From NCBI GenBank assembly GCA_002708905.1, contig PAPM01000003.1, forward strand, positions 30,134 through 94,133: a DNA stretch of 64,000 nucleotides. The letters run 5' to 3'. Positions 28,359 through 40,912 of this stretch are shown one piece after another. Position numbers and translations under genes: made by a program. The notes under the pieces are model-generated. The model saw nothing but the letters and a program-made list of their open reading frames with translations, was not told the origin of the DNA and ran no database searches. Within the stretch, counting starts at the first letter, position 1. Each line of letters starts with the position of its first letter. Source of the DNA: Pseudomonadales bacterium. Lineage in GTDB: Bacteria; Pseudomonadota; Gammaproteobacteria; Pseudomonadales; Ketobacteraceae.

Positions 28359-29426
28359 ATGAGCAAGATGTTAAAGGTGGGTGTCCTCAAGGAGATCAAG
28401 CCCATGGAGGCGCGCATAGCGCTGGTTCCCCATGCGGTGGCTGAGTTGGTGGCGATGGGCTGTGAAGTCTGGGTGCAGAGCAGTGCCGGTGAGTTAAGTG
28501 GTTTTACGGATGAAGAGTATCTGAATGCCGGTGCGCATCTGGCGGCGGACGCCGTGGAGCTGTTTGCCAGGGCGGAGCTGATTGTAAAAGTAAAGGAACC
28601 GATCCAGGGTGATCTGGATCTGTTGCAACCGCATCATCTGTTGTTTTGTTACCTACATTTGGCGCCGAACCCGACACTCACCACAGCTTTGTGTGATATT
28701 GGGCTAACTGCAGTTGCTTTTGAAACGGTTCAGGAAGGGAAGCGCCTGCCGCTGCTGGCGCCTATGAGTGAAATTGCGGGAAGGGTGTCGGTGCAGGCCG
28801 GCATTCACTATTTGCATCGGTCCATGGGAGGCAAAGGTATCCTGTTGGGAGGCGTGCCCGGGGCGGAGCCCGGCAAGGTGGTGGTAATCGGTGCCGGCGT
28901 GGCCGGTCAGAATGCCGCGCTTGCTGCGGCCGCCACCGGGGCGCAGGTGGTGGCATTTGACCGCTCTGCCGACGCCTTGCGCACGATTGAAGCCATGGCA
29001 CCGAATATCACTGGTGTGTATTCCTATCAGGGTGCCATTGCCAAAGCCATGGAAGATGCGGATCTGGTGGTGGGTGCGGTGTTGATACCGGGTGCCAAGG
29101 CGCCCAGACTGGTAACTCGGGAGATGGTGGCGGGCATGCCCGATGGCGGGGTAATCGTGGATATTTCCATCGACCAGGGCGGCTGTATCGAAACCATGCG
29201 GGCCACCGATTATCGGGATCCGGTCTTCACCGAAGAAGGCGTGATCCACATGGGTGTCACCAATATGCCTGGCGCGGTGCCCAGAACCGCCTCTGAAGCA
29301 CTGTCTGGTGCTATTTTGAGCTACGTGCAGAGGCTGGCGCTGGGGCAGCTCAAGGAATATGGTCCATTAAGTGACGGAATCAACGTTTCAGGCGGTAAGA
29401 TTGTGCTGCCGGCTCTGTTAGAATAA
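28359..29426 (+). CDS. ald: Alanine dehydrogenase
   Basis: A 355-residue NAD-dependent enzyme that interconverts alanine with pyruvate and ammonia. The N terminus KVGVLKEIKPMEARIALVP, the catalytic regions with Lys (VKVKEP) and His (YLHLAPN), the Rossmann motif VVVIGAGVAGQNAALAAAATG and VDISIDQGGCIET are clear. Length is close to the family's 360-370. It seems to be a single-gene unit with a probable sigma-54 promoter and an AGGGG ribosome site. Confidence 0.95.
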   Translation: MSKMLKVGVLKEIKPMEARIALVPHAVAELVAMGCEVWVQSSAGELSGFTDEEYLNAGAHLAADAVELFARAELIVKVKEPIQGDLDLLQPHHLLFCYLHLAPNPTLTTALCDIGLTAVAFETVQEGKRLPLLAPMSEIAGRVSVQAGIHYLHRSMGGKGILLGGVPGAEPGKVVVIGAGVAGQNAALAAAATGAQVVAFDRSADALRTIEAMAPNITGVYSYQGAIAKAMEDADLVVGAVLIPGAKAPRLVTREMVAGMPDGGVIVDISIDQGGCIETMRATDYRDPVFTEEGVIHMGVTNMPGAVPRTASEALSGAILSYVQRLALGQLKEYGPLSDGINVSGGKIVLPALLE

Positions 29427-29449
29427 GTGAACTTGAAAGCGGGAAATGG

Positions 29450-29497
29450 CAGTTGCACTAATCTCTTAAGGCAAATTTTCAGAAGTTTGTGCAACTG
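29450..29497. repeat. 9-bp inverted repeat between ald and ftsK
   Basis: CAGTTGCAC (29450-29458) is the exact reverse complement of GTGCAACTG (29489-29497), with 30 bases between. It lies 50-100 bp upstream of the ftsK start. It could be an operator pair or a weak transcript structure; there is no T run after it. Confidence 0.35.
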
Positions 29498-29549
29498 GCT
29501 GATTTACCGCTAAAATAGAGATAATTTCACTTCCTAGCAGGGTTGCCCT

Positions 29550-31910
29550 TTGAAGAAAGAACAAGCCCAGAGACAGGTGGAGCCCGCTCCCTGGATTGTG
29601 CTGCTGGTTCGTGGTGTCCGTGAAGGTGCCATGATCCTGCTGTTTTTCCTATCACTGTATCTAATTATCGCATTGGCCTCGTTTGATGTTCATGACCCCG
29701 GCTGGAGTAGCCTGGGTAGCGGCCGTAGCATTCATAACCTCGGTGGTCGCGCAGGTGCCTGGAGTGCCGACGTGCTGATGTCACTGTTCGGTTATCTGTC
29801 TTACCTGTTCCCGCTGCTGGTGGCCTACCGGGCCTGGTTGGTGTTTCGTGATATCGATAAGACCTGGAGCTGGCTGATGGCCGGGCTCCGGTTCCTGGGT
29901 TTTGCCATGACCATGATCGCTGCCACCGGCCTGGCTTATATCCACTTTGATGTATCCCCTGGTTCGTTGCCGGATATCGATTCTGCCGGTCGCAATGCTG
30001 CCGGCGGCATCCTGGGAATTGAAGTGGGCAGTTGGGCTCTGCATGCACTTAATACCCTTGGGTCAACGTTGGTTTTGCTGGCGCTGTTCCTAATCGGTCT
30101 GACTATGTTTGCTGATGTCTCCTGGATCAAGGTCATTGATGGCACCGGCAAGTTGGCCATCGGTTTTTACGAGTGGGTGCGAACGCTTGGTGAGCGTTGG
30201 GCTGAGCGCCGGGCAGCCAAAGAAGAATTGAATGTGAAAAAGGCGGAAGAGAAGGCCGCCAAGAAAGCGGTTAAGCAACGCCAGGAAGCCCTCAAAAAAG
30301 AGCAGGCGAAGCAGGAAACCCGCAAGCCTCCGGTTATTGAGTTACCCAAACCCAAGAAAGAGCCCAGCGTTCGGGTCGAGAAAGAGCGTCAGGCCAGTCT
30401 TTTCGATACGCCGGTTACCGGTGATCTGCCGCCCTTTGGTCTGTTGGATGCGGCGGACAAGCACGGCAAGAAAGGCTATTCCGCTGAGACACTGGAAAGT
30501 ATGTCCCGTTTGCTAGAAATCAAACTGCGGGATTTCAATGTTGAGGCCGAGGTGGAGAACGTGATGCCGGGCCCGGTGGTCACGCGATTTGAAATTCAAC
30601 CGGCGCCTGGGGTTAAGGTCAGCCGTATCACTAATCTGGCAAAGGATTTGGCCCGTTCCCTGGCGGTGATCAGTGTACGGGTGGTGGAAGTTATTCCCGG
30701 CAAAACTGTGGTGGGAATTGAGATTCCCAATGAAGACCGTGAAATGATCCGTTTGGGCGAAGTGGTGTCCTCCCAGGAATACGAGCGGGTGCAATCGCCA
30801 TTGGCCCTGGCCTTGGGTAAGGATATCTCTGGTGAGCCGGTGGTGGCGGATTTACAAAAAATGCCCCATTTGTTGGTGGCGGGTACCACCGGTTCCGGTA
30901 AATCGGTTGGTCTGAATGCCATGCTGTTGAGTATGTTGTTCAAGGCTACCCCGGAAGAACTGCGACTGATCATGATTGACCCCAAGATGCTGGAATTATC
31001 GGTGTACGACAACATTCCGCATCTATTGACCCCTGTGGTTACCGACATGAAAGAAGCCTCCAACGCGTTGCGCTGGTGTGTGGCTGAGATGGAACGTCGT
31101 TACCGGCTAATGGCTGCGATGGGCGTACGTAACCTGGCGGGCTTCAATAAGAAAGTGAAAGACGCCATCAAGGCGGGTGAGCCGATACTGGATCCGTTAT
31201 TCAAACCGGAGCTGGATAGTCAGGAGCCTGAAGAGTTAGAGCCGTTACCGTTCATTGTTGTGGTGGTTGACGAATTCGCCGATATGATGATGATCGTGGG
31301 AAAAAAAGTGGAAGAACAGATCGCCCGTATTGCCCAGAAAGCACGGGCCGCCGGTATTCACCTGATTCTGGCCACCCAGCGTCCATCGGTGGATGTTATC
31401 ACTGGTCTGATTAAGGCCAATGTCCCCACGCGAATGGCGTTTCAGGTGTCTTCCAAGGTGGATTCCCGAACCATCCTTGATCAGGGTGGAGCGGAACAAT
31501 TACTGGGGCACGGGGATATGCTTTATTTGCCGCCGGGTACGGGTTTGCCGGTTCGCGTGCATGGTGCCTTTGTCGCCGATGAGGAGGTTCATCGGGTGTG
31601 CGATGACTGGCGCCGGCGGGGTGAACCGGATTATCTGGAAGAGATCCTGGAAGGCACCCATGAGGCGGGGCCTGCTCCCGGTGACGAAGTTGGCGGCGGT
31701 GATGGTGACTCAGAGTCAGATCCGCTTTATGATCAGGCAGTCGCCTTTGTGACCGAATCCCGCAGAGCTTCAATTTCATCGGTGCAACGCAAGCTCAAGA
31801 TAGGTTACAACCGGGCTGCCCGCATGATTGAAGCCATGGAAGAGGCGGGGGTTGTCACAGAAATGGGAAGTAATGGCCAGCGGGAAGTAATAGCACCGCC
31901 GCCCCGTTAA
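29550..31910 (+). CDS. ftsK: DNA translocase FtsK
   Basis: A 786-residue septal DNA pump for chromosome segregation. Four membrane helices fill the first 200 residues. A charged Lys/Glu-rich linker (about 215-290), shorter than in E. coli, follows. The motor domain has Walker A GTTGSGKS near residue 445 and Walker [14 protein letters not shown]. The C-terminal winged helix ([22 protein letters not shown]) reads KOPS sites. The start is TTG 29550 with an AGCAGGG ribosome site; the next ATG lies inside the first membrane helix. Confidence 0.96.
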   Translation: MKKEQAQRQVEPAPWIVLLVRGVREGAMILLFFLSLYLIIALASFDVHDPGWSSLGSGRSIHNLGGRAGAWSADVLMSLFGYLSYLFPLLVAYRAWLVFRDIDKTWSWLMAGLRFLGFAMTMIAATGLAYIHFDVSPGSLPDIDSAGRNAAGGILGIEVGSWALHALNTLGSTLVLLALFLIGLTMFADVSWIKVIDGTGKLAIGFYEWVRTLGERWAERRAAKEELNVKKAEEKAAKKAVKQRQEALKKEQAKQETRKPPVIELPKPKKEPSVRVEKERQASLFDTPVTGDLPPFGLLDAADKHGKKGYSAETLESMSRLLEIKLRDFNVEAEVENVMPGPVVTRFEIQPAPGVKVSRITNLAKDLARSLAVISVRVVEVIPGKTVVGIEIPNEDREMIRLGEVVSSQEYERVQSPLALALGKDISGEPVVADLQKMPHLLVAGTTGSGKSVGLNAMLLSMLFKATPEELRLIMIDPKMLELSVYDNIPHLLTPVVTDMKEASNALRWCVAEMERRYRLMAAMGVRNLAGFNKKVKDAIKAGEPILDPLFKPELDSQEPEELEPLPFIVVVVDEFADMMMIVGKKVEEQIARIAQKARAAGIHLILATQRPSVDVITGLIKANVPTRMAFQVSSKVDSRTILDQGGAEQLLGHGDMLYLPPGTGLPVRVHGAFVADEEVHRVCDDWRRRGEPDYLEEILEGTHEAGPAPGDEVGGGDGDSESDPLYDQAVAFVTESRRASISSVQRKLKIGYNRAARMIEAMEEAGVVTEMGSNGQREVIAPPPR

Positions 31911-31998
31911 CGCTTGCCGTTAATCCTGCGTTCAGTTGCCGGTGTTACAATGGCCTCAGTTTGCTGCTACACCGATTCTCACTTTACGGAATGATTCT

Positions 31999-32637
31999 AT
32001 GTTGAAATACGTTCTTGCCTGCTGGATGGCCTGCTTGGGCCTGATGGTTAATGCGGCCGAAGTTGCGCCCGAGGAAGCCCCCAAAAAGCTGACTGAATTC
32101 CTCAACGGTATGCAGTCGATGGAAGCTACCTTTGAGCAATGGGTGATGGATGCCAAACAGAATGCGTTGCAGCATGTGACCGGTAAAATGTGGGTTCAAC
32201 GACCGGGGCAGTTCCGTTGGGATACCGATGATCCATATCCCCAGCAAATAGTGTCCGATGGCAAAGAACTCTGGATCTACGATGCTGACCTGGAGCAGGC
32301 CACCAAAAAAATATTGGATAAGCAGGTGGGTAACACACCCGCCTTGTTATTAAGCGGTGATCCCGCCCGGATTGCAGACGGTTTTACCGTTTCCGCTTAT
32401 CTTTTCGATGAGACCGGTGAATGGCGCTTTGATCTGAAACCCAAGGATAAGGATGCGATGTTTGCATTGTTGCGGGTGCATTTCTACCGGGATCAGTTAC
32501 GGGACATGTACCTGGAAGACAGCCTTGGTCAAACGACACGGATTGAATTCAAGCCAATTAGCGTGAACCAGCCGATTCCGGAATCCCGTTTTAAGCTGGA
32601 CCTGGATGACAGTGTTGATGTCATAGTGGAAAGTTAA
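31999..32637 (+). CDS. lolA: Outer-membrane lipoprotein carrier protein LolA
   Basis: A 212-residue periplasmic chaperone carrying lipoproteins from LolCDE to LolB. The signal peptide ends near LMVNA. The motifs [36 protein letters not shown] and [19 protein letters not shown] C-terminal region identify it, with QTTRIEF in between. ATG 31999 starts the signal peptide, though the frame opens at 31936. It is located between ftsK and rarA, as in many gammaproteobacteria. Confidence 0.94.
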   Translation: MLKYVLACWMACLGLMVNAAEVAPEEAPKKLTEFLNGMQSMEATFEQWVMDAKQNALQHVTGKMWVQRPGQFRWDTDDPYPQQIVSDGKELWIYDADLEQATKKILDKQVGNTPALLLSGDPARIADGFTVSAYLFDETGEWRFDLKPKDKDAMFALLRVHFYRDQLRDMYLEDSLGQTTRIEFKPISVNQPIPESRFKLDLDDSVDVIVES

Positions 32638-32641
32638 TCCA

Positions 32642-33982
32642 GTGGCTGGACTGTTTGACGAAGAGAGAGCCTGGCAGCCATTAGCGGCCCGAATGCGTCC
32701 CACCACCCTGGATGACTATGTGGGGCAGCAGCATCTGTTCGGACCGGACCAACCTCTGCGCCGCTCTATCGAGGCCGGCCATGTTCATTCCATGATTCTC
32801 TGGGGGCCGCCGGGAGTGGGTAAAACCACCTTGGCGATGATCCTTGCCAGTTATGTGGATGCGCAGTTCTTGTCGGTGTCTGCCGTGTTAAGCGGTGTAA
32901 AGGAAATCCGTGCCGCCATCGATCAGGCGAAAGAACAGTTACGCTTTGGGCGCAAAACCATTTTGTTTGTGGATGAAGTGCATCGCTTCAACAAATCTCA
33001 GCAGGACGCTTTCCTGCCCTATATCGAAGACGGCACCGTCATCTTCATCGGTGCCACCACCGAAAACCCTTCCTTCGAATTGAATAACGCATTGCTGTCC
33101 CGGGCCCGGGTGTATGTGCTGAAAACCATTGCGGAGGAGGATATCCAAACCTTGCTCACCCACGCGCTTGCTGATGAAGTTCGCGGTCTTGGTGCTGAAG
33201 ACATAGGTGTCAGTAACAGCGTCATTGCCAACATGGCAGCAACGGCCGATGGTGATGCGCGGCGGGCGTTGAATCTCCTGGAAATCTGCGTTGAGCTGGC
33301 CAAGTCCGAAGGCAAGGCAGAGGTGGATGAGTCCATTATGGCGCAGGCCTTGGGCACGGAGTTGCGACGCTTTGATAAGGGCGGAGAGTCATTCTACGAC
33401 CAGATCTCTGCCTTGCATAAAGCCGTTCGGGGCTCTTCGCCCGATGGTGCGCTTTATTGGTTTGCCCGCATGCTGGATGGTGGCTGCGATCCTCTGTATA
33501 TCGCCCGGAGGGTTGTGCGTATGGCCAGTGAGGATATTGGTAACGCAGACCCCAGAGCATTGCAGATTGCACTCAACGCCTGGGACGTGCAAACCCGACT
33601 GGGTAGCCCGGAGGGCGAGTTGGCGATTGCCCAGGCAGTGGCTTACATGGCGGCGGCACCGAAAAGTAACGCCGTCTACAAGGCTTTCAATGAGATTCGA
33701 CGGCAAATCGCCGAGCAGCCCAGTTACGAGGTGCCTTTACATTTGCGTAATGCGCCCACCAAATTAATGAAGCAGCAGGGCTATGGTGAGGAATACCGCT
33801 ACGCCCATGACTACCCGGAAGCCTATGCTGCCGGAGAAAACTATCTTCCAGAGGAAATCAACCAGGACCAGTGGTATGAGCCGGTGGCGCGCGGCCTGGA
33901 GATCAAGATCGGAGAGAAACTGAAATACCTGAAGGGGTTGGACCAATCCAGTCGCTGGCGTCGTTACAGGAGGAAACCCTGA
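32642..33982 (+). CDS. rarA: Replication-associated recombination protein RarA (MgsA)
   Basis: A 446-residue AAA+ ATPase related to clamp loaders, acting at stalled replication forks. Walker A is [10 protein letters not shown] (about 54-63), Walker [20 protein letters not shown], and sensor 1 [13 protein letters not shown]. The C-terminal tetramerisation region includes [18 protein letters not shown]. The start is GTG 32642, 4 bp after lolA. The crcB start overlaps nothing but lies 1 bp after its stop. Confidence 0.96.
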   Translation: MAGLFDEERAWQPLAARMRPTTLDDYVGQQHLFGPDQPLRRSIEAGHVHSMILWGPPGVGKTTLAMILASYVDAQFLSVSAVLSGVKEIRAAIDQAKEQLRFGRKTILFVDEVHRFNKSQQDAFLPYIEDGTVIFIGATTENPSFELNNALLSRARVYVLKTIAEEDIQTLLTHALADEVRGLGAEDIGVSNSVIANMAATADGDARRALNLLEICVELAKSEGKAEVDESIMAQALGTELRRFDKGGESFYDQISALHKAVRGSSPDGALYWFARMLDGGCDPLYIARRVVRMASEDIGNADPRALQIALNAWDVQTRLGSPEGELAIAQAVAYMAAAPKSNAVYKAFNEIRRQIAEQPSYEVPLHLRNAPTKLMKQQGYGEEYRYAHDYPEAYAAGENYLPEEINQDQWYEPVARGLEIKIGEKLKYLKGLDQSSRWRRYRRKP

Positions 33983-33983
33983 T

Positions 33984-34367
33984 ATGCATTGGAGCCAATT
34001 TATGTGGGTGGCCCTTGGCGGCGCGGTGGGAGCCAGCGGTCGGTTCTGGCTGTCGGCTTGGCTGAATGATATGAATCGTACTTTGTTTCCAATTGGCACC
34101 TTCGCAGTCAATACCATAGGTTCATTTTTGTTCGGCGTCTTCTTTGTGGTCATCCTGTCCGGAACCACTTTCAAAGAGCCTTTGCGCTTGTTAATTCTGG
34201 TGGGATTTATGGGCGCCTTTACCACCTTTTCCACCTTTTCGTTCGAAACGGTGCGCCTGTTGCAAGAGCACCAGATTATGATGGCAGCCGTCAACGTTAT
34301 TGCCAATTGCCTGGTTTGTTTTATCGGGGTCTGGACCGGCTCCATCCTGGCAAGGGCGCTCTTTTAA
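33984..34367 (+). CDS. crcB: Fluoride ion channel CrcB/Fluc
   Basis: A 127-residue four-helix membrane protein that exports fluoride as a dual-topology dimer. GTFAVNTIGSFLFG and GFMGAFTTFSTFSFET carry the conserved Asn and Phe-box residues. An AGGAGG site lies inside the end of rarA. No fluoride riboswitch fits because the gene starts 1 bp after rarA. Confidence 0.95.
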   Translation: MHWSQFMWVALGGAVGASGRFWLSAWLNDMNRTLFPIGTFAVNTIGSFLFGVFFVVILSGTTFKEPLRLLILVGFMGAFTTFSTFSFETVRLLQEHQIMMAAVNVIANCLVCFIGVWTGSILARALF

Positions 34368-34441
34368 ATCCCCCCTATTTGTGAGCCAAGGGGGCAGTTT
34401 CCCGGCGCTGATTCGGGTACAATGCGGCCCATCTCCCATGA

Positions 34442-35752
<1,311 letters not shown>

Positions 35753-35761
35753 GCGAATGGA

Positions 35762-37168
35762 ATGGACTATTTACCGCTTTTCTACCAGTTAAAGGAACAG
35801 CGCTGCCTGGTGGTGGGCGGTGGTGAGATCGCTTGCCGTAAGGCTGCCATGTTGCGCCGGGCTGGCGCCCATGTCAGGGTGGTGGCCCCGCATATATCCA
35901 AGGCAATGCAGGAGTTGCTGGATAAGGATGTGCAATCAGAAGCTCAGCAACGCCCCTATCAAAGTGGTGACATGGACGGCGTCCTGTTAGCCATCGCTGC
36001 GACTGATGACAATACTCTGAATGCCCAGGTTTCCAGGGATGCCCGTGCCCGCAACATTCTTGTGAATGTGGTGGATAATCCGGATCTCTGCACGTTCATC
36101 CTGCCTTCCATTGTAGACCGTTCCCCCATCGTCATGGCGGTGTCCAGTGGCGGCCAGTCTCCGGTTTTGGCCAGGATGATCCGGGCCAAGCTGGAGTCCA
36201 CCATTCCCGCAAGCTACGGCCGTCTGGCGCACTTGGTCGGTAAGTTTCGAAGCAAGGCCAAGGCCAAGTTCAGTGATGTGAACCAGCGCCGAGGTTTCTG
36301 GGAAGAGGTGTTGACGGGGCCTATTGCGGAATTCGTGTTTGCCGGTAAAGAACAGGAAGCAGAGCAAATGCTGGACCGTCAGCTGACATCTGAGACTGGT
36401 GCCAAGCCGGCTGTAGGGGAGGTCTACCTGGTGGGTGCCGGCCCTGGCGATCCGGATCTGTTAACCTTCCGGGCCTTGCGTCTGATGCAACAGGCGGATG
36501 TGGTGCTCTACGATCGACTGGTCAGCCCTGGTGTGTTGGATCTGGTGCGGCGGGATGCAGAACTGATCTATGTGGGAAAAGCGCGGAGCGAGCATGCGGT
36601 TCCTCAGGATCAGATTAATGAATATCTGGTTAAACTAGCGCAAGAAGGTAAGCGGGTATGCCGTCTTAAGGGTGGGGATCCCTTTATATTTGGTCGGGGT
36701 GGCGAGGAAATTGGCCGTTTGGCCGATGCCGGGATTCAGTTTCAGGTTGTACCTGGTATTACTGCTGCTTCAGGTTGTGCGAGCTACGCAGGCATACCTT
36801 TGACCCATCGTGATCACGCGCAATCTGTGCGTTTTGTTACCGGTCACTTGAAAGACGGCACCCTGAATTTGGATTGGGATACGTTGGCGAAAGAGCGTCA
36901 GACCTTGGTTTTCTACATGGGCTTGGTGGGTCTGCCGACCATCTGCAGTGAGTTGATCAAGCATGGCTTATCTCCGGATACACCGATTGCCTTGATTCAG
37001 CAGGGAACCACCCGACACCAGCGCGTATTGACTTCAACGCTCAAGGTGATGCCGGAAGATGTTAAAAATCAGGAGGTTAAGGCACCAACGTTGATTATTG
37101 TCGGTTCCGTGGTCACGCTGCATGATCAGCTTTCCTGGTTTGACCCGGAGACCAGTAAATCCGGATAA
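35762..37168 (+). CDS. cysG: Siroheme synthase CysG (trifunctional)
   Basis: A 468-residue fusion. The N-terminal part (1-210) is precorrin-2 dehydrogenase/ferrochelatase with NAD motif [20 protein letters not shown]. The C-terminal part is uroporphyrinogen III methyltransferase ([55 protein letters not shown]). It makes siroheme for assimilatory sulfite and nitrite reductases. This shows that the cell assimilates sulfite, relevant to the fate of sulfur from the cluster at 1-12 kb. Confidence 0.96.
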   Translation: MDYLPLFYQLKEQRCLVVGGGEIACRKAAMLRRAGAHVRVVAPHISKAMQELLDKDVQSEAQQRPYQSGDMDGVLLAIAATDDNTLNAQVSRDARARNILVNVVDNPDLCTFILPSIVDRSPIVMAVSSGGQSPVLARMIRAKLESTIPASYGRLAHLVGKFRSKAKAKFSDVNQRRGFWEEVLTGPIAEFVFAGKEQEAEQMLDRQLTSETGAKPAVGEVYLVGAGPGDPDLLTFRALRLMQQADVVLYDRLVSPGVLDLVRRDAELIYVGKARSEHAVPQDQINEYLVKLAQEGKRVCRLKGGDPFIFGRGGEEIGRLADAGIQFQVVPGITAASGCASYAGIPLTHRDHAQSVRFVTGHLKDGTLNLDWDTLAKERQTLVFYMGLVGLPTICSELIKHGLSPDTPIALIQQGTTRHQRVLTSTLKVMPEDVKNQEVKAPTLIIVGSVVTLHDQLSWFDPETSKSG

Positions 37169-37271
37169 ATCAGTAGGATCTCAAAAAAACTTCACCTGAC
37201 TTTCCAAATACCTACCTTCGGCTAATCTTAATACAATAGATAAGATTTCCAGATGGGTGGGAGTTTAGAGG

Positions 37272-38891
37272 ATGAATTGGTTTAATCGGATCTCCATCAA
37301 GTACAAAATACTGTTTATACCTCTGGTGGGCGTTTTAGGGTTCGGTACTAATCTGGCGTACAATTTTTCTGTGAACACGGAGACCAGCGTTAGTCTGGAA
37401 TCAGTGCGGGACCAGTATTATCCCATTCTGGAGAAAGCCAACAACATGATCGTGTTGTTGGACCGTACTACGGAAACTCTGAACTCAGCGGTGAGTGCCG
37501 GTGAGCTTGAGATCATCAATACCGCAGATGAAAACGCAGATAAAATGCGGGCACTGGAATCCGATATCTATGAGCTGGAGCCGCTTCGAAAAGATGAAGT
37601 TGAGCAATTAAAATCGCAGTTCGAGCAATACTATTCCTCCGCCAGAGAGTTGTCCGAAGGCATGATTACCGGCGCGATTGATTTCTCCCAGCTCAATTCC
37701 AAGGTTGAGGAAATGGGGAAACTGCAGTCGAAATTAAAGGCAAACCTGCAGAGTTTCCGGGATGAAAGCCACCGCCTGTTTACTTCCAATATTTCAGAGT
37801 CCATCGAGAAAGCGCAGGAAGCCTTGACGGTTGGCGCAGTCATTGCGTTGGTGATCACTGTGCTTCTGGTGGCAGTGGCCTTGTACATTACTGCAGCGGT
37901 AACCTCCAATATTGCCCGGGTCGTCAATTCCCTGAGAGAAATTGCCAGCGGGGAAGGGGATCTTACCAAGCGCATCAGGCAAAGCTCCGAAGATGAAATG
38001 GGTGACCTGGTGTTCTGGTTCAACTCTTTTATCGAGAAACTGCAGAGCATTATTAAAGAAGTGGTGGACAGTATTGGCCCCCTTACGGCTACCAGTCGTG
38101 AACTGGGTTCGCTGGCACATGAAAGTGAAACGGTATCCAACGAGCAGTTGGAGTCTACCGTCAGCGTGAACCGCTCCATGAATGAAATGTTTGAAAGCCT
38201 GAACGAGAATGCCTCCAACACTGCAAACGCAGCGGAAGCAGCCTCCTACGCCAATGATCAGGCGAAAACCGGCCACGGCATTGTGAAAAATACGATCAGC
38301 ACGATTAACGATTTGGCCCAGGAAGTAGCCAAGGCAGGCGAAACCATTCACCAGTTGGAAGCGGATACCGCCAATGTCGGTGCCATTCTGGATGTTATTC
38401 AGGGCATTGCATCCCAGACCAACCTGCTGGCCCTGAATGCGGCTATCGAAGCGGCCAGGGCCGGAGAACACGGTCGCGGTTTTGCGGTGGTAGCGGATGA
38501 GGTGAGAACGCTGGCCTCCCGCACCCAGGAGTCCACGGAAGAAATTCATGGCGTGATAGATCAACTGCAGAAAACAGCCCGTGTGATTTCCGAGGTAATG
38601 GCCGCAGGACAGTCCAAGGCTGAGCAGAGTGTTTCCCAGGCGGGTGACGCCGGTAGTTCACTGGAAGCGATCACCACCCGAGTCGAACAGATCAACGTGA
38701 TGAACACCCAGATTGCCTCCGCCACCGAAGAGCAGCAGCAGACCTCTCAATTCATCCAACAAGCCATTGATGAGATCAGCAATTCGGCCCGTCTGGCCGC
38801 GGAAGGGTCAGCCAAGGTGGCATCCTCCACTGAGCAGCTGCAGAGTGTGACGCAACGCTTGGAAACCGTTGCCCGCCAATTCAAGGTGTAA
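37272..38891 (+). CDS. Methyl-accepting chemotaxis protein
   Basis: A 539-residue chemoreceptor. TM1 is at about 13-33, then a helical periplasmic ligand domain (35-185) of the four-helix-bundle type, TM2 at about 187-210 and a HAMP domain (211-265, with [12 protein letters not shown]). The signalling hairpin is [20 protein letters not shown] with [16 protein letters not shown]. There is no C-terminal CheR-tether pentapeptide. Its ligand is unknown. It converges on the next gene with 1 bp between the stop codons. Confidence 0.93.
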   Translation: MNWFNRISIKYKILFIPLVGVLGFGTNLAYNFSVNTETSVSLESVRDQYYPILEKANNMIVLLDRTTETLNSAVSAGELEIINTADENADKMRALESDIYELEPLRKDEVEQLKSQFEQYYSSARELSEGMITGAIDFSQLNSKVEEMGKLQSKLKANLQSFRDESHRLFTSNISESIEKAQEALTVGAVIALVITVLLVAVALYITAAVTSNIARVVNSLREIASGEGDLTKRIRQSSEDEMGDLVFWFNSFIEKLQSIIKEVVDSIGPLTATSRELGSLAHESETVSNEQLESTVSVNRSMNEMFESLNENASNTANAAEAASYANDQAKTGHGIVKNTISTINDLAQEVAKAGETIHQLEADTANVGAILDVIQGIASQTNLLALNAAIEAARAGEHGRGFAVVADEVRTLASRTQESTEEIHGVIDQLQKTARVISEVMAAGQSKAEQSVSQAGDAGSSLEAITTRVEQINVMNTQIASATEEQQQTSQFIQQAIDEISNSARLAAEGSAKVASSTEQLQSVTQRLETVARQFKV

Positions 38892-38892
38892 G

Positions 38893-39909
38893 CTACAGCA
38901 TGCTCTTGTTGCGCTGGGCCCACAGGTCCAGCGCCAGCTCATAAGCCCGTTCCTGGGAATCTGCTTCTCCCAACAATTTCAGTGCAATCGCAGTGGTGCC
39001 AACCACCGCCGCTTCACCGTATTCATGTTCCCGGTCACCCCGCCATACGGCAGCAAAATCCCGTAAATCCAGTTCTGACTCCTTAACGTGGCGTTTGCCG
39101 AACATTGGTGGCCAGGTCTCCTCTAAAAGCTCTCCTTCACGTACCGACTGCACCAGGCATTCAATATCGGGATTACGCTCTATTTCGCCGGCCTCACCTT
39201 TAATGACATCCACCCGTCCGTAGCCAAGTGCCTGCGCCGCCAGTTGATGAACAGGGCGATAGCCAGGGTGAAAGATACCTTGGATCACTGCAGGCGCGTC
39301 ACACGGGTTGAGCAGGCGGGACAGTGTGTGCACCGGTGAGCGCAAGCCCATCACATTGCGCAGTTCGATGATCCTGTGCAGCTTGGGGCAAAGATGTTCC
39401 AGCGGGAAATAGGTGAACTTCCTCGATGCAATCTGATTGGCACAGTCGGACCAGGAGGTGGCGACGCCAAGGCCAAGTTCCTGCAATACGTCTTCCGTAT
39501 AAATACGGTCAATCGTATGGCCGCTGGCTCCATGGATAAACACCTTATGCCCCTTTTCCGCCAACAGGAAGATGCTGAACAGATACCACGGAAAATGCCG
39601 CCGCTTGCCGGCGTAGGATGACCAGTCCAGATCCACCGTCACTTTATCAGTCGGTTTTATGGACTCCCGTACTGCGCGGACAAATCCCAGCAGTTCTTCC
39701 GGGCTTTCTTCCTTTACCCGCAATAACATCAGGAAAGCGCCGAGCTGCACATCCTGAACCTTGTCAGCCATAATCATGCGCATGGCATCGTAAGCTTCTG
39801 TTTCGGTAAGCGCGCGAGAGCCTTTCTTACCTTTCCCCAGAATCCGAACATACTGGGCAAACGGATGCTCGTGGGATGGGGGAATGCTTGTCTTCATCGG
39901 TGTGGTCAT
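38893..39909 (-). CDS. ybiB: TrpD2/YbiB-family protein (anthranilate phosphoribosyltransferase-like)
   Basis: A 338-residue protein with the glycosyltransferase family 3 (TrpD-like) fold, usually annotated glycosyl transferase family protein. YVRILGKGKKGSRALTETEAYDAM and FIHGASGH stand for the N-terminal helical and central domains; GEAGEIERNP appears late. In E. coli YbiB is a DNA-binding TrpD2 protein, not a tryptophan enzyme. ATG 39909 is preferred over TTG 39924; ATG 39897 is possible. It follows tusE by 5 bp, an arrangement shared with Pseudomonas. Confidence 0.85.
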   Translation of the reverse strand: MTTPMKTSIPPSHEHPFAQYVRILGKGKKGSRALTETEAYDAMRMIMADKVQDVQLGAFLMLLRVKEESPEELLGFVRAVRESIKPTDKVTVDLDWSSYAGKRRHFPWYLFSIFLLAEKGHKVFIHGASGHTIDRIYTEDVLQELGLGVATSWSDCANQIASRKFTYFPLEHLCPKLHRIIELRNVMGLRSPVHTLSRLLNPCDAPAVIQGIFHPGYRPVHQLAAQALGYGRVDVIKGEAGEIERNPDIECLVQSVREGELLEETWPPMFGKRHVKESELDLRDFAAVWRGDREHEYGEAAVVGTTAIALKLLGEADSQERAYELALDLWAQRNKSML

Positions 39910-39914
39910 AGCAA

Positions 39915-40250
39915 CTACAGGCAATTGGTTGGACGGGGTAGGCCGGCGACTTTGGCCGCTATTTTGGCAGGACTGCCGGGAAACAATTGCAGCAGGTAAA
40001 TACTGTTGCCCTTGTCATCGCCGAGGTTCTGTTTCACATACTTTACCAGTATTCTCATGGCGGGAGAATGCTCAAATTCTTCATGAAATTTTTGAAGTAA
40101 ACGTATGATTTCCCAGTGGTTGTCGCTCAATTGAATGCCTTCGGTGCTGGCGATAACCTCTGCCACCCGCTCATTCCAGTCGCCCAGTTCTTTCAGATAG
40201 CCTTCTTTATCCACCTGAATGCTTTCGCCGTCTACCAGGATTACGCTCAT
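39915..40250 (-). CDS. tusE: Sulfur-relay protein TusE/DsrC family
   Basis: A 111-residue protein that takes persulfide sulfur from TusD and gives it to MnmA. The active Cys is the penultimate residue (GLPRPTNCL). The second, upstream Cys of true dissimilatory DsrC is absent, so this is TusE rather than DsrC. ILVDGESIQVDKEGYL and IYLLQLFPGSPAKIAAKVAG fit the family. It follows tusB with a 1-bp gap. Confidence 0.94.
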   Translation of the reverse strand: MSVILVDGESIQVDKEGYLKELGDWNERVAEVIASTEGIQLSDNHWEIIRLLQKFHEEFEHSPAMRILVKYVKQNLGDDKGNSIYLLQLFPGSPAKIAAKVAGLPRPTNCL

Positions 40251-40251
40251 C

Positions 40252-40539
40252 TTAAAACCAACTCACAGTCCGGGAGTGTTGGGCCACCAGTTCCACGAAG
40301 CGGGCGTAGTCTGCAGGGGTGGCCACCTCGGTGTTCAGAGTAACGCCACGGGCTTCACAGTCGGACTGCAACACGTAGAGGCGATCACCGGGTGGCAGTG
40401 TTGCGGTATTTGCAGGGCTCGACAGCAGTAACACTGCATCTTCAATCAGAATAATGCTGTCCTCATCGCCCAGTGCCTGCAGGGATTGCTGTAGCGCACT
40501 GTGGGTAAAGGGGCTCCGGTTAACGATATGCAGGATCAT
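40252..40539 (-). CDS. tusB: Sulfur-relay protein TusB/DsrH
   Basis: A 95-residue subunit of the TusBCD complex in tRNA 2-thiouridine formation. It begins MILHIVNRSPFTHSALQQSL, followed by the ILIEDAVLLL strand common to DsrH proteins. It is recognised mainly by this pattern and its place between tusC and tusE. Confidence 0.9.
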   Translation of the reverse strand: MILHIVNRSPFTHSALQQSLQALGDEDSIILIEDAVLLLSSPANTATLPPGDRLYVLQSDCEARGVTLNTEVATPADYARFVELVAQHSRTVSWF

Positions 40540-40540
40540 T

Positions 40541-40906
40541 TCAAAACGTCAGTAGGTTGTCGAAGGAGGATAGTATGGTAGAGATTTGCTTTGCCGGTAC
40601 CAGGGAGACCTCAATGATCAGGTCACTGGGTGTTAACCCTCTCTGCGCAAGGTCTTCCTCGCATACATACACCTTCGAGATATCATAAAGTGCCAGTGAT
40701 TGGAAAATGGGTGCAGTGCGTTTGAAATCGTTACCGGGGTGTTGGTCCTTCTTCAATTGAAAGACACTGTCTTCCAGAAACAGCAAGCCTACATCCACGC
40801 CGAATGCTGCACTTGCCAGGGCGGCATCCAGGGATTCCTTGGTCGCCTGACTGGAGTAGGGTGGCTTAGTATTGATAAAGAGAGTGGATCGCATGGCATT
40901 GCGCAT
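40541..40906 (-). CDS. tusC: Sulfur-relay protein TusC/DsrF
   Basis: A 121-residue DsrE-fold subunit of TusBCD. FINTKPPYSSQATKESLDAALASAAFG is the typical N terminus, followed by VGLLFLEDSVFQL. ATG 40906 and ATG 40894 are both possible starts; GGAG precedes the first at 11 bp. It starts 6 bp after tusD. Confidence 0.92.
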   Translation of the reverse strand: MRNAMRSTLFINTKPPYSSQATKESLDAALASAAFGVDVGLLFLEDSVFQLKKDQHPGNDFKRTAPIFQSLALYDISKVYVCEEDLAQRGLTPSDLIIEVSLVPAKQISTILSSFDNLLTF

Positions 40907-40912
40907 CGATTG

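Noticed and set aside
33900..33983. Fluoride riboswitch before crcB
   Set aside because: crcB begins 1 bp after rarA, and the upstream sequence is coding and conserved as RarA.
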